64,000 nucleotides of DNA from Pegoplata infirma (Eukaryota > Arthropoda > Insecta > Diptera > Anthomyiidae), in the NCBI GenBank assembly GCA_963921195.1, contig OY992537.1:31665911-31729910 (forward strand), read 5' to 3'. The translations under genes and the position numbers were made by a program. Positions 20,738-32,209 of the stretch are shown piece by piece. Position 1 is the stretch's first letter; each line of letters begins with the position of its first letter. A model generated the notes under the pieces. It searched no databases. It had not been told where the DNA came from and saw only the letters and a program-made list of their open reading frames with translations.

Positions 20738-22525
20738 TAGGGATGAGATTTCCATGCAAATGCATATTTTTTGTAGATAGCCTAAAAACGGTATCAACCA
20801 ATTATTTTTCCGAATCAAGAAATTTGCTTTAAAATGGCATCGATTTGTTTTTGCATATTTTTACATATTTTGGTTAAAATGCATAGTTTTGCATATTTTG
20901 GTTTTAATTGCATGTATTGTGCATATTTCCAACTTTTAAGTGCATATTTTTGCATATTTTGATAAAAATTAGCAAAAACACAAATTGAAACTTATTAGTT
21001 TCAAAAACTATTTTAAATTTTAACCCAGCAAAACTTGCATGACTTCCAGAACTAGTGCTGGAGTACTTCTTTTTTGCTCGACTAGTTCTCTATCTCGTTC
21101 TCAGAGTCATGATTTTTGTTTGAAATTGTCACCCTCAGAACTACTTCTAGGGAAGTAGTCTAGGAACAATCACCCCTCCTATGGAACGGTTCCATCACTA
21201 CTTCTAGAACCAGTTCTTTATCCCATTCTTTAACCCATGATTTTTCTTTGAAATTGTCACGACAGGAACTACTTCCAAGAAGCTATTGTGGCACTAGTTC
21301 TCTATCTCGTTCTCAGAGTCATGATTTTTGTTTGAAATTGTCACCATCAGAACTAGTTCTAGGAAAGTAGTCTAGGAACCCATGTATGGGACGGTTCTTT
21401 AAGTCATTCTAGAACCAATTCTTTATCCCATTCTTTAACCCATGATTTTTGTTTGAAATTGTCACCATCAGAACTAGTTCTATGGAAGCAGTCTAGGAAC
21501 ATTTTGTACATTTTTTTTTTTGCAAAAAAAAAACATTTTTGAATTATTTTTTTGTTGAAAATATAACGCAATATCAGCACTTTACTGAACAAAAATTAGT
21601 AATATTTTTTGTTTTTTTAGTCCTTAATGCAATTAGAAATTATCTAGAAGGAGAATAAGGGATTTTTGAAAAAAAAAAAAAAATATTGTAGGGACCAAAA
21701 AATATACGATTATATGCTTAGTTGGATTACTCAAATTGCTTACTATTTTTGCTACAATTGGAAAGTTTTGTTTACTTTTTGTAATAAAAAATTCCAGCTG
21801 TAGTAAATAAAGTAGTTTATTGCAGATTGTAATAAGGTAATTGAATGGATCTATAAAAACTTATTTGCACTAATGCCCCAATACTAATAATACCAAACAA
21901 ATTACCCAATACTTATAATATTTTTAGCCCCTCTGTACATATTTCAAAAGGTTTGACTTTTTCCAAATAGAAGATGCAACAGAGAAATGCGTAATCAAAT
22001 ATATATTTTTTTCTTTTTTGAAAGAAATTATGAGTTTTTGAAACAGCTTCTAAGATGTTATTTGAGAACCAGTATTTGTTTCATGGAAGTGGTGCAGAAG
22101 TCATGTACGACTACTTCCAAATCACTAGTTCCCAAACTACCCCAAAAAAGCTCTTTGGAATCAAAATATTACCCTTTTGGATCACTTCTAGAACTAGTTG
22201 TGACATCACTAGTTCCAGGATGCTCTTTGAGAACCTATCATGACAAGCTTTGAAGTACTTGTAGAACTAGTTATTTTTGAATGACTCCGAAAAGTTTTGC
22301 TGGGAAAAATTTATTTTAAAAATAAAAAAAATATTTTTTTTTAAATTTTTTTTATAGTTAGTTTCTAAAAAAAATCTTGCGGTTCAAAGAAGTTTTTCTT
22401 ATGAAAACAATTTTTTTTTTGTGTACATTTTCTTTTTTAGTGCATATTTTACGGTTTTTTAGTGCATATTTTGAATTTTTTAGCGGATATTTTCGATTTT
22501 TTAGTGCATGAAAATCTCATCCCTA
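20738..22525. mobile_element. Non-autonomous hAT element (1788 bp), 8 bp TSD
   Basis: TIRs TAGGGATGAGATTT and AAATCTCATCCCTA, flanked by TTCATCAC (20730-20737) and TTCATTAC (22526-22533), an 8 bp duplication with one later change. The uninterrupted site is at 20207-20220. Subterminal TGCATATTTTTGCATATTTT repeats occur at both ends. No transposase. A CCCAGC-family element is nested at 21024-22304. Confidence 0.88.
21024..22304. mobile_element. CCCAGCAAAACTT-family element nested in the hAT
   Basis: TIRs CCCAGCAAAACTTGC and AAAAGTTTTGCTGGG, flanked by AA on both sides. The interior has tandem units of about 90-130 bp (21060-21500) built from CATGATTTTTGTTTGAAATT, GAACTAGTTCTCTATCTCG and GAAGTAGTCTAGGAAC. 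The distal part repeats CACTAGTTCC and AGAACTAGTT. Non-coding. Other family members: 35146-35878, 41891-43058, 43219-43951, and relatives at 41930-42390, 52633-56549, 56772-56998. Confidence 0.8.
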
Positions 22526-22540
22526 TTCATTACTATGGCG

Positions 22541-23924
22541 CACAGTGAGACAACGCTGGCATTAAATACAAGGAGTCATTGTAGAGCTCTGAAATTTTGC
22601 ACAGGTTACTTTTGAGACAATTCCAGTTTTTTGAAAAAAAAATTATGAAAATACGCCCACTTTTACGCCCACCTCCCATACAATCGAAATTTGTAAAATG
22701 CCGTATTTTCCGTATTTCAATTTTGGTATACTTGAATGTTATATTGTTACAAACATTATCGGAAAAAATTTTGAACTTTGGCCCACTTTTACCCCCACCA
22801 CCCATACAACCCCAACATAAAAAGTGCCATATTTTCTAAAATATTTTAGGTACAACCTTCAAATTTGATATTACTGTAATTTATATCATTTCAAATGTTT
22901 CATGCAAAAACAACAATAACACGCCCACTATTACGCCCACCTCCCATGGAAATGCAATAAAAAAGAACAATTTTTTTTTCACTCTATCAATAATTTTTTA
23001 ATATCATCATGGTGTTCTAATTTTTTCAATATGTTAAAGAAATGCTAATCTCTTATCAAAAGAGATCATTACAAGAACACTCATTATTACTTAACCCAAT
23101 AAATAATGCAACATCTAAATTCAATATATAACAATTTAACTAACCACATTAGAAAGTGATCATAACACAACTTCGATAAGAACAACAGCTTGCACTATCA
23201 ATTTAAATTAAAAATTATGCAACTATCTAACCCAAAGTCAATGACCTTCAAAAAAATTATCAATCAAATGAATAATGTAAATAAAATAATAATAAACAAT
23301 AAGGGAATATGTGTAAACAATTAAAAAAAATAACATGCTATGGCATGCTAACATACGTATAGCGACAGAATGTGCGCGTTGCATATTTTTTGTATTTTTT
23401 TGTATTTTTTTGTATGTTTAAAGTACTTTTGCAAACTTTTGCTATAGTTCCTTTACTTTAAATGAAAGCTGAGACTTCAATCTTTCATTTGATATAAGTC
23501 TTCACCTAGGGCGAGGGGCCTGTCTATATTTCCTAGTCCATTGAAAATGCAAAATGTTCAATTTTTACACCACAATTCTGTTGTTAAGAAATTTTTTTTG
23601 TGTTTTTTTTTTTTAATTTATTTTTTCATCTACTCATTCTACAACAACTAAATTAATTAAAAAAATACTTTAAAGTTATATTTATTATGTATTTTTTATT
23701 TAATAAGCTTTTGAATGTTACATATTGAACTAACATATTTCAAGCGCTTTGGCATACCTCAACTTTGGCTTGCTCTAGACCAAAAAGTAATGAATTTATG
23801 AGGCTGAAATTTCAGGGAATTGTTACTCATATATCTGTTAATATACTGTGAAAATTTCATCCAAATTGGACGACACGCCAAAACCCATTTTTTGCCGCGG
23901 TTACTATAGGGCTGTCTCACTGTG
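22541..23924. mobile_element. Transib-like non-autonomous element (1384 bp), 5 bp TSD TGGCG
   Basis: TIRs CACAGTGAGACAACG and GGCTGTCTCACTGTG, flanked by exact TGGCG (22536-22540 and 23925-23929). The uninterrupted site CACTATGGCGTGCCAACCAT is at 20213-20232. A CAC-start TIR of the CACWRTG type and a 5 bp GC-rich duplication are the combination that defines Transib transposons, relatives of the RAG1 source element. The first 7 bp equal the V(D)J heptamer CACAGTG. The interior has CACGCCCACTATTACGCCCA-type repeats. No transposase frame: the 80-90-codon frames (22533-22839) have no recognisable motif. Confidence 0.72.
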
Positions 23925-24118
23925 TGGCGTGCCAACCATTTTGCTCAAATTCTGATTAATTTTTATCAAACAATGAAAATTGTTTTATTCGACCTTTAAA
24001 ATATTATATTTTGAGGATGTTTATTCTGGCTCAAGGTCATTATTTTCTTTACTAATTAAAACCATGATATTCTCATAGCATAATTTCCAAGAAATTTTTT
24101 TAGCATTAGACTCGTTTG

Positions 24119-24900
24119 CACTATTTAATTTTTTTAACAATCTTTTCTTAACATTTTTTATTCGTTTTTTTTTTTTAATTTTTCGTGATAAACTTAATAG
24201 ATATTTTATTAAAATTTTAAGCTTAAGTAGGCTGTGAGATAATGATAATTAATATATTCAGCGGTTTTTGAAATTTTTGTTGCTGTCTTCCAATCTTTGT
24301 TAAAACACTTTGAAGAAAAAACTGAATTTTCAACAAATTATTTTGAATTTGGACCATTTTTAGGGAAAAATGAAACTTACAAGAATTTCTCGTAAATTTA
24401 CAGATTTTTTTGTAAAAAACTTAGAAATTTGTAAAATTACAAGAAAAACTATAAAATTACAAAAATAAAAATATGTTAATTTTGATCGAAAATTACACAA
24501 GTTCACAAATTAAAAAAAAAAAATTGCGATCCACGATATTTTTATATTTTTAATCTTAAGCTGAATCCGAAAATCCACTCCAACATTTTTTAATTAGAAC
24601 AGTTTTCGAGATATTGCCAACTTTTAAAATTGTCATAAGCAAAAAAAGGAAAAAGCGTTTTTTTAAATTCGATATTTTTTAAACGGATTATCAAAAAAGT
24701 TCTCAAAATTTACTTGGAGGGGGTTTTTGAAGGGTTCTAAAAAATTGGAAAAATATAAAATTAAAAGTTTTCCAAGCGACCGATTTGGCATGGAATACCC
24801 CATATATACTATGTGGAATCCTAGACCCATCTTTCGATGCTTAACACACGCAATGACAAAGTGAGTATGCCCCCACAAAGTGGTTAGAGGTAAAAAAATT
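24119..24900 (-). repeat. Fragment of the GCATTCCATRTCAAAT inverted-repeat family inside a mini-me core
   Basis: AAACGGATTATCAAAAAAGT, CTCAAAATTTACTTGGAGGG, AACCGACCGATTTGG-like CGACCGATTTGGCATGGAAT and ACCCCATATATAC match the right end of the large element (15310-15475). It abuts ATGTGGAATCCTAGACCCAT and CACACGCAATGACAAAGTGA, the minus-strand core-to-hairpin part of a mini-me (24795-24890). Only one end is present. The first ~120 bp are unassigned. Confidence 0.55.
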
Positions 24901-25379
24901 GAGGTTCAGAGTAGGATTTTGGCAATTTTTCAAGAAAGGGTCGATATATTTTTGCAAAAAAAATTTTTTTGGAAAACTATGTATATTCAATACCCTATTA
25001 AATTATGCAAAGAGCTCAAATTTTCCCCAATTTAAAAATTTAGGAGAATTTTTCAAAAAAAAAAAGTTTTGAATTTAATCGCTCAAAACACCGCGATCGG
25101 ACATATTTAGGTCAAAACAGTATCAGAGAAAAATCTTTGCATTTTGATTCTACAATAAAATTGTTTTGAAAGTTAATTGCGAAAAACTTTTATTTTAAGA
25201 CTTATTGTTAGAGCCATATTAATCTATAAAGGTTTTTTATCCCATTTTTGAGGTCAATTGTTCAAACCGCTTGGCCTGTTTGCAACCTAGAAGTTCAATT
25301 CCTGGATAGATATTTTTACACCCAACTTAACCGAAAATGAGCGGGGAGCGATAAAAAAAAACAATTATGCACATACGGG
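24901..25379. other. Unassigned sequence
   Basis: No repeat family or coding frame recognised. It includes CTCAAAACACCGCGATCGGA near 25080 and is slightly richer in G+C than its surroundings. Confidence 0.4.
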
Positions 25380-25425
25380 TGCTTTATTATCCAAGTTACA
25401 AATCGAAGTCACAAACCTTTTTAAT

Positions 25426-25704
<279 letters not shown>

Positions 25705-25971
25705 CAGTCTATGGATACAATATTATCCTTACAGACTAGCAACTAAAATCTAAAGTAAATAACTTATTTTAACAAATTATTTAAAATTACTTTAAAATTT
25801 GAGTTAGTAAAACTTAAATCTAAATGATTACAATGATTGTTAAATAATCTCATAGCCCTAGTTAGTGGTTCATTCATAGCGTAATCATTTTAAGAAAATG
25901 AAAACAATAATTCTAATTTTCTTTTATTTTAGTCGGTAGCTTATATAATCAAACAGAGGTGACATGACATA

Positions 25972-26524
25972 ATCCCCACGGACATAATCCCCATTTTCGT
26001 TATGGGGATTATGACCGAAATAAATTTGTAGTGGGGACTATGACCTAAAATTATTTGGACATAATTCCAATAAAAAACAGGCATAATTCCCAGATTTATG
26101 GGGATAATGACCACGTAACAAATGGCCATAATCCCCATTATGGGGATTATGTCTTCTATACTAGTTGGTCATAATCCCTAAAATTAAAATAATTTTTTTT
26201 TACTTAAAAGTTTTTCTGCGTAGCCGGCCTTTGGCCGGGCTTAGGGATTACAAACTCCATGCACCAAACCCCCCCTCCCTGCAGAAAACGGAAATTATGA
26301 CCAAAATTTCTTTGGACTTACTCCCCATAATGTGAATGGGGGTTATGACCGAAAAAAGTTCGGTCGTAATCCCAACAAGGAACGGACATAATCCCCATTG
26401 GGATTGTGACTGTTTTGGAAACGGTCATAATACCCACAACTATTATGGGGATTATGACCGTAATGAATTCGGTCATAATCCCCATTTCCGTTATGAAGGT
26501 AATGTCCGTGGGGATTATGTCCTG
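25972..26524. repeat. Palindromic 'cataatccccat' array inserted in a head repeat
   Basis: Outer ends GACATAATCCCCACGGACAT and ATGTCCGTGGGGATTATGTC are exact inverses over 20 bp. Inside, GGTCATAATCCCCAT and ATGGGGATTATGACC alternate about every 25-35 bp, so the unit folds on itself at many scales. An unrelated GC-rich patch (26215-26290: GCCGGCCTTTGGCCGGGC) sits near the middle. No TSD is clear. It separates GAGGTG from a second TCAAACTGAGGTGGCG. Confidence 0.75.
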
Positions 26525-26600
26525 ACGCCTCAAACTGAGGTGGCGTCCTGCATCGTTTTTAAAATTAGACACGGGCCTAAAAGCATAATCATGTTAAAAT

Positions 26601-27543
26601 CAAAAAAATGAGGTTTCACAATTTTATTTAAATCTATAAAATAAACTTTCATTTATTCTTCCTTATTTCTCCAACGTATAACGAAAATTTTTAAGTTAAA
26701 AAGATTTACAGTATTTGGTTTTCGGGCTCTTAAGTTTGTTGAATAGTTTACAATTTGGTTTATAAACACAAATGACTCACATTCTGTATGTGTGAAGTTG
26801 GTGATGGTGGTGTTGTTACTTATATATTTATGTAAGTCTCGTAACTTATAGTGCATGTCATGAAATACGAAAATATATTTTGCAACATACTGGAAAAATT
26901 TATACAAAACTACAACAAGATTTTATAAATATTTGCGTTTGTGTTTAGAATTTTTAAGAAAACCAAAAAAAAATAAAACGAATGAAAACCAACTTGAATA
27001 ATTGTAATTTTGACTTATTTAAAATAAAATTATAAAATAATAAAGTATTAGAGAGAAAAATTTGTAAAAAAAAATAATAAGAGGGTAGAAGATTTAAACT
27101 CAAAACTATATCAAGTTTATAAAAGAAAATTTGAAATTAAGGTCATCTTATATAAGATTTAAAAGGTGAAGTATACTTAATATTCAAAAGATTCCTCTTA
27201 TTAGAATTATATATATATAAAAATATTATAATGTTAAGGTAAATACATTTTTCTTATTATTTTTTTCTCTAGTATCATTTCAACCTTAAATTAAGTGAAC
27301 ATTCTATAGAATTTTTTAACTCTATGCTTTATTTCTAAATTACTATTTAAAATGTCAATATACATAAAGACATACAAATACATTCATACACACACCCATA
27401 CACACACATATACACACAAATGTTTATATTTAACTTAATAACCTTCTACACTTTAAAATGCAAAAAGTGTTTACCTTCATGTTTATTCATGCATGCATAT
27501 GTATGCATGCACTTGTACTTTTTTTGTACATACAGCAACATGT
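26601..27543. other. Unassigned, low-repeat sequence
   Basis: No repeat family seen apart from CACACCCATACACACACATA (27385-27420) and a TATATATATAAAAATAT run near 27210. This is one of the few stretches that could be original host intron or intergenic DNA. No splice-supported exon can be proposed. Confidence 0.45.
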
Positions 27544-27551
27544 GTTGTACC

Positions 27552-28635
27552 TAGGGATCGCAATTTCCCGCACTTTTCCATTTCCCGGGAAAGCGGGAAA
27601 AAATTTTGAATTTCCCGGGATTCCCGGGATCCCGCACGAAAAACTAATAATATTTTTTTTTAGTTCTTAAGAATTTTTTTTATATATTTTTGTTTGCGAA
27701 ATTGGTACGTCTAACAAGGCCAATACATAACATACATTTAAAAATAAAATAATCATTCAGTGTAATAAAACAAAAACAACAAATTATGCTAAAAACTATA
27801 TTAAAAAAAAAAAATAAGCAATGTCCTGTTAAGTTTTTTTTTTTTTTTAATCTTAAAACAGTTTAAAAATATTTGTTTTTGCTTATTTTTCAGATTTTTA
27901 CGAAAATGCATATTTTTTTCTTATTTCGTTAAAGATAAGAAAACTGAAAATATTACACAAATTTAAATATAAGGTAAAAGTAATCGAAAAAAAGTTTTAT
28001 AGAGGTATAATTTATGTTTAAAAAATATTTGTGTCGTACAAAAGTAAATGCATAGTATTTATGAACTAATTTTTAAGAGTTTATTAACTTTTTCATAATA
28101 TTTATGAACTTTTTCATAGTATTTATGAATAATTCTTAATATGTGGAATTGAAAAATATAATAATTTTTTGATGAATAAAAAAGTTCAAAGAATTTATGA
28201 AAGGTTTATACATTTTTAAGAATTTGTTCATAAATATTATGAAAATATTTTTTTAATTATACAATTTTTTAACTTAAAAATCTTCAACTTCTGTGTCGGT
28301 GCAAGGTCATAAACTTCATATGTTTTGCTTTTAGTAAAACTTTTTCTTATGAAAAATAATTTTTTAATTGTTTTTATTAAATATTTTCGAATTTTTAGTG
28401 CATATTTTTGCTTTTTAAGTGCATATTCTAGGCACATATTTTCAATTTTGTAGTGAGCAAAAATCCGAGCACTTATATTTAAAAATGTATTTACCTTAAT
28501 ACAGCAGTTAACTTTCTTATGTACATTTTTTAAAATTCCCGGGAATCCCGCACAAATTTCCCGGGAATGCGGGAAATGAAAAATGACGAATTTCCCGGGA
28601 ATCCCGGGACGGGAAATCCCGGGATGCATTCTCTA
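27552..28635. mobile_element. hAT element (1084 bp) with CCCGGGA-rich ends, exact 8 bp TSD GTTGTACC
   Basis: Left end TAGGGATCGCAATTTCCCGC, right end GGGATGCATTCTCTA, flanked by exact GTTGTACC (27544-27551 and 28636-28643). Both subterminal regions are packed with CCCGGGAATCCCGGGA-like palindromes, a striking GC-rich contrast with the rest. The element interior carries a TATTTATGAAC foldback (28035-28245) and TGCATATTTTTG repeats. No transposase. The hAT call rests on the 8 bp TSD and TAG.GA tip. Confidence 0.9.
28035..28245. mobile_element. Foldback MITE nested in the hAT element
   Basis: CATAGTATTTATGAACTAAT and TTGTTCATAAATATTATGAA pair, as do inner AACTTTTTCATA blocks. It is a diverged relative of 4630-4858; the CCAATGAACG tips are not conserved. 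Confidence 0.55.
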
Positions 28636-28643
28636 GTTGTACC

Positions 28644-28930
28644 TCAAAATTCAACATATTCATAGTATGTGCAAGTAGCTGTAAATAGTATGTAGTAGTG
28701 GTAGTTAGTCGTAATATATCGTATACAGACATGGGTACCTACACAATGTAAATGTACATTAGAGTGGCGGTGAAATGTGAATGATGTTGAATATTAAATG
28801 AAGGGTTCTTTTTTTTTATAAATGGGAAATAAAAAAGGAAATTCGAAAAATCAGACCCGAAATTTATAAGATGCCGATTAGACATTTTTGAAATTTTAAT
28901 GATGATGATATACATCTGAATATAGAAATT
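28644..28930. other. Unassigned flank of the hAT insertion
   Basis: Continues the low-repeat sequence on the left of the hAT. Contains GTAGTAGTGGTAGTTAGTCG. No feature recognised. Confidence 0.4.
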
Positions 28931-29445
28931 AAATGGAGTAAAATTGCATTTACAGTTTTTTTATTTCTTGATCCAGTTTCCTTTTAAAAAGGACTTAAAG
29001 GAAAACATTTTGTAAAATATTTAATAAATATTTGTACTTGTCTAATAACATCACTATCGGCACTGGCAAATGAAAGAGTAGAATCTTTGATAATTTTTCC
29101 ATTTTTTTTTTTTTATTTTGCTATATAAACAAAAAGGAAGTAAATTATGTCTTTTCAAAACATTATCAAAATATTTACTAAAAAAGTTTTAAGGATATTG
29201 AAGGCTAAAGTTTTGAGGGGAAATTACTTACCTCCTTTTTCCTAATATATCAAAATAATAAAATGGGAAAATTAGCCAAGTTTCACGTCTTTCATTTGCC
29301 GTCACAAGTGGCATCATATCGCAAGTACAAATATTTTAAAATTAATTTTTACAAAAATGTTGTCCTTTACAATTTTGAAGTCCTTTTAAAAGGAAACAGG
29401 ATTACGAAATGAAAAACTGTAAATTGAGTTTATTTAGTCTCTGGT
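28931..29445. mobile_element. Foldback element, arms ~160 bp
   Basis: TTTACAGTTTTTTTATTTCT and CCAGTTTCCTTTTAAAAAGG (28949-28995) pair with CCTTTTAAAAGGAAACAGGA and ATGAAAAACTGTAAATTGAG (29380-29430). AAATATTTGTACTTG and CGGCACTGGCAAATGAAAG pair with CTTTCATTTGCCGTCACAAG and CAAGTACAAATATTT. The 190 bp centre is unpaired. No TSD identified. Confidence 0.65.
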
Positions 29446-30394
29446 ATCAAACATATATACGGGTACAGGGGGGCAGAAAAAAGGGAAATTTCCCCCCAAC
29501 CCGAATTACAGAAAAAAGAGAAAAAGAAAGAAAAAAGAAAGAAAAAAGAAAGAACAAAAAAAGGAGGAAATTTCTTAAAAATATTTTCAAACGAAAAAAA
29601 TCTTGATCATCAGAAAATTTTCATAGAAAAAAACCTGAGCATTTTAAATCTGAAAATTTTTAAGGGAAAAATGTAACTAATTTGAAATTTTTTTGTGAAA
29701 AAATATCTGTTCATCTGTAAGTTATTATTAAGAAGATAAAATTTCTTTGGAAAATAATTTTGTGAACGTTACTTTTTCTTTTAGAAAAATGTCTCAGAAT
29801 CAGGAAATATGTTTCAGAATCTGAGACATTTTGTATAGGAAATCTTAAACTTTTTGCACACGAAACAAAAAATGTTTTAAAGTAGTTTTTTTAGTTAAAG
29901 TTTAAGAATCTAAGGTTTTTTTTGTAGAAAAACATTTTTTAGAATTTGAAAGTTTTTCTTTGGCAAAAACGCTTAGATTCTTAGACATTCCTTTACGAAA
30001 TATGTCTCAGAATCTAATATTTTCTATGTTGGAAAATTTCTTCAATTGATAAATTCTCAGATTTAGATTTTTTATACGACAAATGTGTTCGAATTTGAGA
30101 CTTTTTCTATGTATACAAACAAAAAAAAAAATATCTTGTCAAATTACTAGAAAAAGTTTCGTAATCCCATTTTACAAATATTTGAGAGTTTTCCAACATT
30201 TTTTTTATCGAAATTTACATTATATTTTGTAATTTTAAAAGATTTTTTGGAATTTTACAAATATTTTTTGTAATTTTACAAATTTCAATGTTTTTTTACA
30301 AAAAAAAAACTCTACTAAATTTAAAGGTCCTAATTTAAAACTTTTTTTGTGTTCACAATTTTTCGTAGTATATGCTTTTCACTCTAATTTTTTA

Positions 30395-30660
30395 AAGTAG
30401 TGCGCCATAAAGTTTCAAAAAACTTTTAACTGAAATTTTATTTTTTACTAATTAAAAAGTTTTTTTATTAACAAATATGTTGAAAAATCTAAATTTTTTA
30501 CATTAAAACTTTAACAAACTTTGTTGTTTTGCAACAAATTTTCTGTTATTTGGATTTGCTTAAGTTTTAATTTTGTTCTGGATCACCGACAGAGGTCTCA
30601 GTTACCTAATTTTCTTTGCTTAAATTTTTTAATTCTAGTTAGAATTATTAGTTTAAATTT
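30395..30660 (+). repeat. ~250 bp direct repeat, also at 34900-35145
   Basis: CAAAAAACTTTTAACTGAAA, TTTGTTGTTTTGCAACAAAT, TTTCTGTTATTTGG and GGATCACCGACAG are present in the same order in both copies. The 34.9 kb copy is interrupted at its end by a CCCAGC element; the sequence here (CTAGTTAGAATTATTAG) is the empty site. Confidence 0.75.
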
Positions 30661-31063
30661 TGAAAAAATGCCTGCGAATTTTGTACTCTTGTCCAAAACA
30701 TTAAATCATGATAATGTTTTGCGGAAGATTTGGGTGTACTCGCCAAAGCAAAGTTTTAAAAAAAAAATAATGTTATATTACTTTGCTATTCCATGCAAAA
30801 CGAATTGAAATATCAGTCGAGGACCCCATTAAAAACCCAAAAGAGCTGTACATTTCGTAAGTGAGTGCAAAAATAAGTGCAAAAAAGTGTTTTTACATTT
30901 TGGAGAGTTTAAAAGATTCGGCTCCAAAGAATATAACACTCTCACTTGTTTTATGTACATTTGATAAAGAAATGGAAAATTTATATGCGAAAAGCTTAGA
31001 CTTGGTGAAAAAGTAATTTTAGTAAAAAAAATATTTTTTTCACGAAAAACAAAATTATGTTAA
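30661..31063 (+). repeat. Mini-me CCCATTAA-subfamily piece
   Basis: TGCGAATTTTGTACTCTTGT, ATCATGATAATGTTTTGCGG, AGATTTGGGTGTACTCGCC, GTCGAGGACCCCATTAAAAA, GATTCGGCTCCAAAGAATAT, CTCTCACTTGTTTTATGTAC, TTAGACTTGGTGAAAAAGTA. It is the clearest copy of the block that adjoins CATCAA arrays elsewhere. The next mini-me begins at its right end. Confidence 0.7.
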
Positions 31064-31591
31064 ACAAGTGAGAGTGTTAAATTCGGCTGTGCTAAATCTT
31101 TTATACCCTCCAAAATGTAAAAAAAAAATTTATAAAAAATTTTCAGGGGCGTTTTTTTTTTGGGGGGTGGTGATGGGGGTCAGTGGGAGACTTTGAAATC
31201 ACCTTCCCATCGCGATAAATATACCAAATGTTTCATTTATTTAACAAAAATACAAAACAACATGTAAAAAAAGTGTATTTTTTCAGATGTTGGTTCAATT
31301 GTTCAAGGGGGAACTTTTTCCCCCTGGCCTGAATTTGCCCATTCACGAACTTAACCTGCCTATGATCATGAGACATATTTGTGTCGAACTTCAGGAGTTA
31401 ACTGTTTTATTTTGGACTGCATTGTGTTATCTACAGACAGACGGACAGACGGACAATCAAAGAATGTCTTAGAATCGATCATATATCAATAATATATATA
31501 CTTTATGGGGTCCCCGACCGATATTTCGATGCGTTACGAACGGAATAACAAAGTGAGTATACACCCATACTATGGTTGGAGGGTATAAAAA
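31064..31591 (-). mobile_element. Mini-me-like element, short subfamily
   Basis: ACAAGTGAGAGTGTTAAATT, CGGCTGTGCTAAATC, ATACCCTCCAAAATG at the left; a CTACAGACAGACGGACAGAC tract; TATATATACTTTATGGGGTC; CGATATTTCGATGCGTTACG; CATACTATGGTTGGAGGGTA at the right. The body (31280-31430) has GGGGGAACTTTTTCCCCCTG and matches 15500-15680. No ORF of note. Confidence 0.75.
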
Positions 31592-31605
31592 CATTTTTGT
31601 ATCAA

Positions 31606-31680
31606 GTGACTTTGGCACGATGGGTAGAGTGTCTGACCAGAATGTAGTTGATTGCAGGATCTATTCCCCAAAATTTTATT
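31606..31680 (+). repeat. tRNA-like / SINE-head sequence
   Basis: TGGCACGATGGGTAGAGTGT supplies an A-box (31613-31623) and GGATCTATTCC a B-box (31657-31667), 33 bp apart, which is the right spacing for a Pol III promoter. The cloverleaf stems pair poorly, so a degenerate tRNA or a SINE head is more likely than a functional tRNA. Confidence 0.4.
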
Positions 31681-32209
31681 AAATATTTTTAAAAAATATT
31701 TCAATAGAAAATTGTAAAAAATAACCTGCGAAATCATAAATTTTTATTGTTTTCGTAGGTATTTTTTTTGGAATTTGTTGGTAAAAATAACAGAACTATC
31801 ATTACTTTGTAATGTTTTCGAAGGTGATTTTTTCGAATTTGTTGGTAAAAAAATGAAATGAAAAAAAACGTAATTTTTGAATGTTTAATATTATTTATTT
31901 TAAAAAATTTTGTCAAAAGTAAAAAATAAATGCTGATGTTTGTTAAAACAAATGAAAAATTACTGGGATGGTTTTCAATTGTTTATTCACGGGTTTTAAG
32001 TGTGTTTTTCATTTGTTTTTGCCTACAAAATATTTTGAGTGTAGGAAAAATCAAGGAATTTACTACAAATATTTTTTTTTTAATCTTAATTGTTTTTTTT
32101 TTTGTAGAAAAACTGTAAAATTAAAATAAATGTTTCTGTAGGAAAAATAAGAAAATTTTCTTCAGGGAAAATTTGATAATTTTTTATACAAAAAATGCAA
32201 AATAGTCTT

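Larger units (their letters stand above)
19740..24118 (+). repeat. Tandem ~493 bp repeat, three units, interrupted by two transposons
   Basis: Unit 1 (about 19740-20231), unit 2 (20232-20737) and partial unit 3 (23930-24118) share AAATTCTGATTAATTTTTAT, TTTTATTCGACCTTTAAAAT, GGCTCGAGGTCATTATTTT, TTAATCGACACGTGTTTCGG and GATAGTCCATTGGACTACAA. Units 2 and 3 are separated by a hAT and a Transib-like insertion. On the minus strand TTGACAATGGAATC...ATTCCGAAACACGTGTCG forms a hairpin followed by GAAAC, resembling the Penelope-like tails at 19.2 and 39.5 kb, and all share a CTCGAGG block. Tandem partial copies are typical of Penelope-like 'pseudo-LTRs', so that class is suggested, not shown. Confidence 0.6.

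Noticed and set aside
22533..22839. 80-90 codon ORFs as Transib transposase remnants
   Set aside because: GGGRKSGPKF/PPPIQ-type text comes from CACGCCCACCTCCCATA repeats; no transposase motif.
29409..29606. Lys/Glu-rich ORF near 29.5 kb (and Phe-rich 53621-53884)
   Set aside because: Translation of an A/G-rich run at the end of the GGGTACAGGGGGG element.
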